Origin: Ochotona curzoniae
Taxonomy: Eukaryota > Chordata > Mammalia > Lagomorpha > Ochotonidae
Direction of reading: 5' to 3'
Assembly: GCF_017591425.1 (NCBI RefSeq)
Contig: NW_024464918.1
Coordinates: 26,750,001 to 26,814,000, forward strand
DNA length: 64,000 nucleotides
Below the pieces are notes generated by a model. The model made no database searches and was not told where the DNA came from. It was given only the letters and a program-made list of their open reading frames with translations. The translations under genes were made by a program, and so were the position numbers. The first letter of the stretch is position 1; every line of letters starts with the position of its first letter. Of this stretch, positions 57,367-64,000 are shown piece after piece.

Positions 57367-57475
57367 TCAGCTCAGCTCTGGGCATTGAGCCACTTGGGGA
57401 GTGAATCAGCGGATGGATGATCTTTCTGTCTCTCCTTCTCTCTGCCTTTCCAATAAATAAATAAATCTTTTTTTT
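57367..57475 (+). mobile_element. CSINE 3' fragment
   Basis: 'atcagctcagctctgggcattgagcc' to 'aataaataaataaatc'; abuts the antisense L1. Confidence 0.85.
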
Positions 57476-58050
57476 TAATTGATTACATTGCATTATGTGA
57501 CACAGTTTTATAGGCACTGGAATTCCTCTCTCCCCTCCCCAGCCCACCCCCCATGGTGGATTCTTGTTGCATTACCACAGTTCAAATTCAGTTGAGATTC
57601 TTTCCTTGCAAGCATCTACAAAGCATAGAGTCCAGCATCTTATTGTCCAGACAAGTCCAACAGTTTCTTGGGGAGACAGTCTCTGGTCTGAAGGTACAGC
57701 CGACAGAGTATCATCCCAATCAATTAAAAGCCCCGACATTACATCAGTAACAATTTATGATGTAATGGAATTAGTGGACATGGTATTGAGTAACCAGCAT
57801 GTTCAAAGAGAGAGAGAGAGAAAAAAAAAAGAGTGCAAGTTCTGAACCACATCCTATGACTTCTACATTGACATTACAATTATTAGTTTATATACAACTG
57901 GGTTCTATACACCTTAAAATGGCTACAGATTACTATTCGGCTGTCTCATGTCTATTTTAATTTTAGTATTTAGCAGTTTATAGCATTGAAGTATGATTTT
58001 GCAGAACCTGGCTGTTTTTCGGGTAGTCTAACTCTATAACTCTAACAAGA
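57476..58050 (-). mobile_element. L1-type 3' end, antisense
   Basis: Read on the minus strand it ends '...cataatgcaatgtaatcaatta' plus poly-A, and it is homologous to the insertion at 24370-25321 over at least 350 bases. A (GA)n tract interrupts it near 57812-57830. It abuts the tail of a CSINE fragment at 57475. Confidence 0.8.
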
Positions 58051-58063
58051 CATATGTCAACAG

Positions 58064-58387
58064 TTTAAAAATTATTTATCTTTATTGGAAAGGCAGACTT
58101 ACCAAGCGAAGAGACAGAAACATCTTTCATCTGCTGGCTCACTCCCCACATGGTCACAACTGCTGGAGCTGAGCTGATTTGAAGCCAGGAACCTCTTCCG
58201 GGTCTCCCACATGGATGCAGGGTCCCAAGGCTTCGGTCCATCCTCTGCTGCTTTCCCAGGCCACAGGCAGGGAGCTGGACGGGAAGAGTGCTCCACACAA
58301 ACCAATGTGTGGGACATGAACCAACGCCCATATGGGATGCTAGCACTTGCAGGTGGAGGATTAGCCTGTTAAGCTATCACTGCCCCC
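58064..58387 (-). mobile_element. CSINE
   Basis: 'aaaaattatttatctttattggaaaggcag' to 'ttaagctatcactgcccc'. Confidence 0.9.
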
Positions 58388-58568
58388 ACCAAATTCACTC
58401 TTCTCTCCTGTGGAAGAGGTGGTTCTTGAGCACACCGAAGCAGCATAACCCCATAACTCACTCTTCCTCCCCAAACCCATCACAGCCCACTCAGGGGCAA
58501 CCCCTGAAGCACTGTCCCTACAGAGTGGCCAATACTGAACTTGTCAGCGAGATGGAGGCGTGAAGTCG

Positions 58569-58622
58569 GTGCCCTCCGTATCGCAGTGCCCTCCGTATCG
58601 CGGTGCCCTCCGTATCGCGGTG
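58569..58622 (+). repeat. 17-bp tandem repeat, three copies
   Basis: Unit gtgccctccgtatcgcg at 58569, 58586 and 58603. Each copy contains two CpGs in an otherwise CpG-poor setting. Confidence 0.92.
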
Positions 58623-58910
58623 CTCAGTTCTGGCACACCAGCATCCTGTTTCCACGGTTCGTTCCTGTGGTACCACGTCCCAGCACTTCGTTCCTTTGCG
58701 GAATCTAGAAGACTCCCTTTGTTTCTGTGTTCCTAAGTTGACAGCCTCTGGGCGGGCTGCACTCTGGGGCTGTTGTGCACAGTGCAATTGTGCAGGGACA
58801 CAGGCTCTTACCTACCTTGGTTGAAATTGCTGGGTCCTAAGCTGACTGCTCGTTTAACACCTTGAGGAAGCACCCAAATTACCCAAGTGGCTGCTCCATT
58901 TTATATTCTT
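58623..58910. other. Intergenic, unassigned
   Basis: Unique sequence downstream of the 17-bp repeat; no gene recognised. Confidence 0.4.
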
Positions 58911-58911
58911 C

Positions 58912-59254
58912 ATTATTATTATTATTATTTTAAGACTTGTTTATTTTTCTTGGGAAGTCAGATACAGAGAGGAGGAGAGACAGAGAGAGGAAGAGCTATC
59001 CACTGATTCACTTCCCATGTGGTCTCAACAGCCAGAGCTGAGCTGATCCAAAGCCAGAAGCCAGAAGCTTCTTCCTGGTCTCCCACACGGGTGCAGGGTC
59101 CCAAGGCTTTGGGCCGTCCTTGACTGCTTTCCCAGGCCACAAGCAGAGAGCTGGATGGGAAGTGGAGCTGCCAGGACATGAACCCATGAGCCCATGTGGG
59201 ACCCCAGTGTGGGCAAGGTGAGGACTTTGGCCACCAGGCTAATGAGCTGGGCCC
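58912..59254 (-). mobile_element. CSINE with (ATT)n at its tail
   Basis: Six ATT units, then 'ttaagacttgtttatttttcttggg' to 'gctaatgagctgggccc'. Confidence 0.92.
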
Positions 59255-59269
59255 TGTCACTTTATCTTT

Positions 59270-59523
59270 TAATTAAATGAATACTTAACAACAAAAAAGT
59301 GGTATCTCATTGTAGTTTTAATTTGCATTTACCTGATGACTAATGATGAATGGCCATTTATATATTCTTCTTTGGAGAAATATCCATTTAGGTCTTATTA
59401 AAAATACATTTTCTTATTTCCAAGTTATAAGACTTCGTCATTTATTCTGGATATGCTTTCTATCAGGAAACATATTTGCAAAGATTTTCTCCCATTCTGT
59501 GGATTGTCTCCTCACTTTCTTGA
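59270..59523 (-). mobile_element. Old L1 3' region, antisense
   Basis: On the plus strand it reads 'gtggtatctcattgtagttttaatttgcattt' and 'tttgcaaagattttctcccattctgtggattgtctcctcac', the classic antisense view of an L1 3' end. Confidence 0.8.
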
Positions 59524-59850
59524 AGGGCCCAGTATGATGGTGCAGTGGCTAAATCCTTGCCTTGCACCGCCAGGATCCCATATGGCCGCCGGTTCTAATC
59601 CCAGCAGCTCTGCTTCCCATCCAGCTCCCTGCTTGTGGCCTGGGAAAGCAGTCATCGAGCTCGGCCCAAAGCCTTGGGACCCTGCACCCACGTGGGAAAC
59701 CTAGAAGAGGCTCCTGGCTCCTGGCTTTGGATCAGCTCAGCTCTGTCTGTTGAGGCCACTTGGGGAGTGGACCAGCAGATGAAGATCTTTCTCTCTCTCT
59801 AAATCTGATCTACCTTTTCAATAAAAATAAATAAGTCTTTTTTTAAAATG
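59524..59850 (+). mobile_element. CSINE, 'catcgagctcgg' variant
   Basis: Shares 'gtcatcgagctcggcccaaagcc' with the copy at 42541-42838. Inserted at the edge of the antisense L1. Confidence 0.93.
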
Positions 59851-59865
59851 TCATTTGAAATATTA

Positions 59866-60112
59866 TTTCTTTTAAATATTTATTTATGTACTTACAAGGC
59901 AGCTAGAAAGAAATCAATGGCTCCTGTTCCCTGGTTCACTCCTCAGAGCCCGCAGTGGCTAGGGCTGGAAGGGGCCCAAGTTACAAGCTGGGAATTCACT
60001 CCAGATCTGCACGCAGATGGCAAAGATCAGTTAGGCCATCACCTGCCACCTCCTGCACACATCAGCAGGAGCCTTGGCACTGGGAGTGGTAATGGGTATG
60101 GGCAGGAACCAA
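59866..60112 (-). mobile_element. CSINE, old
   Basis: 'tttaaatatttatttatgtacttacaaggcag' to 'acatcagcaggagccttgg'. Confidence 0.65.
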
Positions 60113-60136
60113 AGCTAGGCCATAGGAAGAAAGAGG

Positions 60137-60310
60137 GCCTTGGGACTGGCACAGTGGCTCAACAGGCGAATCTGTCCACAGGCTTGCCCCGTTGGCCTCA
60201 CCCTCCAGCTGGGTCTGCAGGACGTGTCTCTCTTGATAGCATGTGGGTCTCAGATGCAACACACCCTAGGAAGTTCTGAGCATGAACTTGGGCCGACAGG
60301 GCCCACCATC
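60137..60310 (+). mobile_element. CSINE, old, degenerate
   Basis: 'ttgggactggcacagtggctcaacagg' is a clear SINE head; the remainder is uncertain. Confidence 0.5.
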
Positions 60311-60769
60311 TCAGCTACTCCCTTAGCTGCAGATTCTAGAACTTCTCCATGAAGAGGCCATGAGCTCAGGGAGACCTGCAAAGGGTCATGGTGACTGTTC
60401 TAGAAAGGCTGCAAGTGTCCAAGAACCACCTGAACCTCCAGAGCTGGCTCAAGGTGTATTTCCTGCCCCTCGTTTCATGACGACTAGCCTCACCCACTCC
60501 AGTCTGCTGGCACACTGCTGGACAGCCCGGCTTTATATACTCCGCTCTCTTGTTGCTTCTGTGCAGGTTCTACTCGTCAGACCCCATGAGGAGATCGCAG
60601 GGTAGGGAGGCCAAAAGGCACCATTCACGTCCTGGTTGACAGACAGTGCATGAGCTGGTTGAGAGAAAACAGGAAGAAGAAACTGCTCTGTAACACTGGT
60701 AGGGGTTCTTCCAAGGTAGGAATGCCAACAACCAAAAAAAAAAAAAAAAAAATAGAGCTGACTTGTTGT
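60311..60769. other. Intergenic, unassigned
   Basis: An A-run lies at 60734-60752. No gene recognised. Confidence 0.4.
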
Positions 60770-60782
60770 GGGGGCTCACTTT

Positions 60783-61130
60783 TTAATTTTATTTTTTAAT
60801 ATTTCTTTTATTTTTTATTAAAAAGTCAGATATACAAAGAGGAGGAGACAAAAGAGAAACACGTTCCCTCTGTTGATTCACTCCCCAGGCGGCTGCAACT
60901 GTTGGGGAACTGAGCCAATCCAAAGCCAGGAGCTGGGAGCCTCTTCTGGGTCTCCCATACAGGTGCAGGGTCTCAAGGCTTTGGGCCGTCCTCAACTGCT
61001 TTCCCAGGCCACAAGCATGGAGCTGGATGGAAAGCGGGGCTGCTGGGATTGGAACCGGCGCCCATATGGGATCCTGGCGGTGCGTGAAAGGCTAAGACTT
61101 TGGTCGCTAGGCCACGGCGCCGGGCCCACT
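60783..61130 (-). mobile_element. CSINE with 13-bp target duplication, beside the distal CpG block
   Basis: gggggctcacttt is at 60770-60782 and 61131-61143. Confidence 0.94.
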
Positions 61131-61199
61131 GGGGGCTCACTTTGTAGGCCAGGCACCAAACTTAGCAATCTTCACAGAAACGCTGAGAGGGGCCTGAAG

Positions 61200-61830
61200 T
61201 TCACTTAAGTTCACCATTAGCCCCAGGTGTAGCCGTGACGTCAACTTGACTCTGACTCCTTTGGACCCGTGGCGGGAAGGGGGCTACGACCGCCCTGAAG
61301 CCGTCAGGCTCCCCGGCCACCCCCTGACGGGCGGCCATGCCTTCACCTCTCAGCCCCGCACACGGCCCAGTGAGGACACTGCGCCTGCGCAAGGTTCCCG
61401 CCAGGGCTCCGACACGTCTGGGAGCCGCCGGGCAGGGCGCCTCTGATTGGGGCTGCTAGACCAGGTGATTCCCGCGGGCCAATCAGCGGAGGGCGAGGCC
61501 ATGAGCCGTGCTGTCCGACGCGCGCGGTGGAGCCTGGGAAGTCGGGGCCTCTGTTCCCCGGGCATTGCTTGGATGGGGCCGACGGGTTCTGCTAACGCGC
61601 AGGGCGAGGCACAGCCTGTGGGGGATGCGCCCTGGTCGTGGGCTTGGAGTCCCGCCCTGAGGCCTCCTCAGGCCCAGGGCGTCCTCGGTGCCCAGCGGGT
61701 TGCCCCTCATGGCCGTCACCGCCCTCGGAGCCCGAGCCGTGTCCCATCTCGGCCATTGCCCTCCTTCGTCCCACGTTGCAGGGTCGCAGCCTACCCTTCC
61801 CTGGGCGCCTCATTCTCCAGGGTGTTAAGT
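61200..61830. promoter_or_regulatory. Distal CpG-rich promoter-like block
   Basis: A second CpG-dense stretch lies about 10 kb upstream of the NSD1 island. It holds a perfect CRE (TGACGTCA, 61236-61243), an NRF1-like GCGCCTGCGCA (61381-61391), an inverted CCAAT box (ATTGG, 61446-61450) and a forward CCAATCAG (61479-61486). This combination is typical of TATA-less housekeeping promoters. The transcript is not identified. An open frame at 61447-61932 starts between the CCAAT boxes but has no recognisable domain, and its composition follows GC bias. The block might drive a lncRNA, an unrecognised gene or an alternative NSD1 first exon. Confidence 0.6.
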
Positions 61831-62009
61831 CATCCAGAGCCGCTGCTGCAGTGTAAACGCCTCGGGGTGGTGGTTAGGCTGCATGGAGGGACTAGACCCA
61901 CACAAAGGCAGAGAAAGTGCACTTGTTGGTAATAGATGTAAATGTTTTCCCCACTGGGCTGGGTCTTTTGTGGATGGAGTCCTGAGCGGGACTGAGGGCT
62001 GACTGCCTG

Positions 62010-62770
62010 GACATGTCTACTGATGTCCACGTGCGGGGGTGGACATGCCCGCTGGAGGCCGCGTGCGGGGGTGGACATGCCCGCTGATGGTCGCGTGAAC
62101 ATGCCTACACATGCTGCGTGCAAAAATGAAAGCGGCCGCTGATGGCCAGTGCCCAGGTGCAAGTGCCCGCTGGAGGCCGCGTGCGGAGGTGGAAGTGACC
62201 GTTATGGCCGCGTGCGGAGGTGCACGTACTGGTTGATGGCCACGTGCGCAGGTGGACGTGCCCACTGATGGTGTTTGGTGGTGCCCGCTGATGGCCACGT
62301 GTGCGGGTGAACACGCCCACACATGCCGCATGTGGAGATGATGTGCCCGCTGATGGCTGTTCTGTGGTGCCCACTGCTGGCCACGTGTGCAGGTGTGGAC
62401 GTGCCCGCTGATGGCCGCGTGCGGAGGTGGAATACATGCTGATGGCCACGTGCGGGGGTCAATGTGCCCACAGATGCCCGTGTGCGGAGGTTGAGGTGCG
62501 CGCTGGTGGCTGTTCTGTGGTGCCCGCTGCTGGCCACGTGTGCAGGTGTGGACGTGCCCGCTGATGGCCGCGTGCGGAGGTGGAATGCCTGCTGACGCCC
62601 GCGTGCGTGCGGGAGTGGACCTTCCCGCTGATCGCCACGTGCAGAGGTGCTCTTGCCCGCTCATGGCTGTGCGGGGGTTGATGTACCTGCTGATCGTGCG
62701 GAGTGGACGTGCCCGCTGGTGGCTGTGCGGAGGTGGACGTGGCTGCTTATGGCAGAGGGCTGCGGTGCTG
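62010..62770. repeat. GC-rich minisatellite with 153-bp higher-order repeat and CACGTG motifs
   Basis: Degenerate units of about 32-36 bp resemble 'gtggacgtgcccgctgatgg' followed by 'ccgcgtgcggag'. A larger period of 153 bp is visible: ggctgttctgtggtgccc occurs at 62355 and, with one base changed, again at 62508. The palindromic E-box CACGTG occurs at 62029, 62241, 62296, 62382, 62447, 62535 and 62636. The minus strand is open for 216 codons (62664-62017), with further open stretches in the other frames. This reflects the stop-free repeat unit and is not evidence of a gene. Confidence 0.9.
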
Positions 62771-63865
62771 TGTCTCTAGTGCCAGCCTGCAGGGGCCTTT
62801 CTTATCTCTTGCTGCGTGCAGGTAATGAGAACAGGCAGCGGTGAATGCCCGACCGGGCTGGCTTCCAACTCTGGCTTCCTGCTGGTATACAAGCTGGAGG
62901 CGGACGGGAGCGCCAGTCCTTGGGTCCTTACCTCCTGTGTGAGAGATGGCGCTGAGCTCCGGGCTCCTACCCTGGCTGCTGCAGGCAGTGCCTGGGGCGT
63001 GTCTTCTCCAGTCCCTCCCTCTTTGGGAACAAGGAAGACTTGGGCATTCAGGAGCCTGTGCTACTGTTTTGAGCAGGCGGAGAGCAAGGGTGTTGGGGAC
63101 ACTGAGGCCTCGGCAGGGAGACCAGCTATCTGCCCCAGGGATACTCAGTAACCTGAACTAGAGAGAGCAAAGGCAAATGTCTCCCTCTTCCTGTCGTTGC
63201 ACTCACTTCCAGGGCAGATGTCTGTCCCCTCACGGGGAGGTGATGGAGAGGGGCCCAGGAGTGGAGAGGGGAGGCTGAGCCAGGATTGCCCGGCTGCAGA
63301 GGCTGGGAACGCCACGCGCAGGGCTCATGACGAGGGCTGGTGACCTCGGGGTTACTGCTGGGCCCTCTAGCTCACGGAGATGTCACTATTTCCTCTTAGA
63401 GCTCTTAAAGGCTCCTGGAGGCGGTGTTCTGGCCTTTTGTTGCAGGCTTGGAGCGTGGATGCACAGCGTTTATGGCTCGTTACCGCCACCATGTGTGCAG
63501 CAGGGGATGTACAGGCAAAGCTTCAGGCCCGGGAAATCTATGTGCATTCTGAGATTGAGAGTGGGCGCGGGGCTGCCAGGGTCTCCCTCCCACATCAGGA
63601 CCTGCAAAGCTGGTGATGGCACTTCCGGGGAGACAGCAGTGCTCCCGGGGCTCAGGGCACTGAGTGAGCAGTGTGCAAGGCTCCTTACAGCTGCTGCCCC
63701 AGAAGGAGTGCTGCTCTCTGCCCTGTCCACCTTCCTGGCCTTCCTGAGCCTCCTCTGACCTCACGCTGATTGGGATGAAGTTACTGGGGCAAAGTGTGAG
63801 CAGCAGCTGGTGGGTGTGTCCTGCTGTAGCCCTGATGCTGTAGCCTTCACTCTTCATGTTCTTTT
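62771..63865. other. Downstream of the minisatellite, unassigned
   Basis: GC-moderate sequence with several medium open frames (for example 63327-63758, plus), none with a recognisable domain. If the CpG block at 61.2 kb is a promoter firing rightward, exons could lie here, but none can be supported. Confidence 0.35.
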
Positions 63866-64000
63866 TTTTCTTAATTTAAATTTTATTTTATACTTATTGG
63901 GAAATCAGACATACAGAGAGGAGGAGAGACAGAGAGAAAGATCTTCCATCTGATGATTCACTCCCCAAGCAGCTGCAACAGCCAGAGCTGAGCCGACCTG
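63866..64000 (-). mobile_element. CSINE, cut by the window edge
   Basis: 'ttattgggaaatcagacatacagagagg' onward; the head lies outside. Confidence 0.92.

Noticed and set aside
52000..61000. FGFR4, the expected upstream neighbour of NSD1
   Set aside because: No kinase or immunoglobulin-domain exon was recognised in any frame; it presumably lies beyond the right edge.
61447..61932. 161-codon frame starting in the distal CpG block
   Set aside because: No recognisable domain and no good evidence of splicing or codon bias; kept only as part of the promoter finding.
61500..63800. Possible KRAB zinc-finger gene (CpG promoter followed by intronic minisatellite)
   Set aside because: The layout is reminiscent, but no KRAB box or C2H2 finger could be found in any frame to the window edge.

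Overview
The window is mammalian nuclear DNA, almost certainly from a lagomorph and most likely a pika (Ochotona) rather than a rabbit. It is packed with copies of the tRNA-related lagomorph C-repeat SINE (CSINE), whose 5' part carries a B-box-like GGTTCTAATCC. The youngest copies end in 'ctctgtatatctgactttccaataaaaat' type tails. The genus is an inference from these SINE variants.

The only protein-coding gene I can support is NSD1, the nuclear receptor-binding SET-domain histone H3K36 methyltransferase. It lies on the minus strand. Five coding exons (2 to 6) are present with clean splice sites and a continuous reading frame: 48539-47623 (start ATG at 48522), 21831-21696, 20179-20007, 17978-15446 and 2969-2848. 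Together they hold 3864 coding bases, exactly 1288 codons, or roughly the N-terminal half of the protein: the N-terminal region, the first PWWP domain, and the long exon carrying the nuclear-receptor interaction segment. The PHD fingers, second PWWP and SET domain would lie beyond the left edge. A CpG-rich block at about 48.9-51.8 kb is the NSD1 promoter region, with a candidate non-coding exon 1 ending at 49633.

Layout: 1-2.8 kb, intron 6; 3.0-15.4 kb, intron 5, with a shattered old L1 at 10.1-14.1 kb; 15.4-20.2 kb, exons 5 and 4; 21.7 kb, exon 3; 21.8-47.6 kb, intron 2, which holds dozens of SINEs, a 952-bp L1 insertion with a perfect target-site duplication, and a composite of truncated U2 snRNA, RPS20 pseudogene and CSINE; 47.6-51.8 kb, exon 2 and CpG island; 52-61 kb, intergenic with MIR, L1 and CSINE; 61.2-61.8 kb, a second CpG-rich promoter-like block with CRE, NRF1-like and two CCAAT sequences; 62.0-62.77 kb, a GC-rich minisatellite that repeats CACGTG E-boxes; 62.8-64 kb, mostly unassigned.

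I found no bacterial-type operon, CRISPR array or obviously new enzymatic system. The most interesting signals are structural and regulatory: an upstream ORF overlapping the NSD1 start codon, the distal CpG promoter plus E-box minisatellite, the U2/RPS20/SINE composite sharing one target sequence, and several SINE foldbacks and nests.
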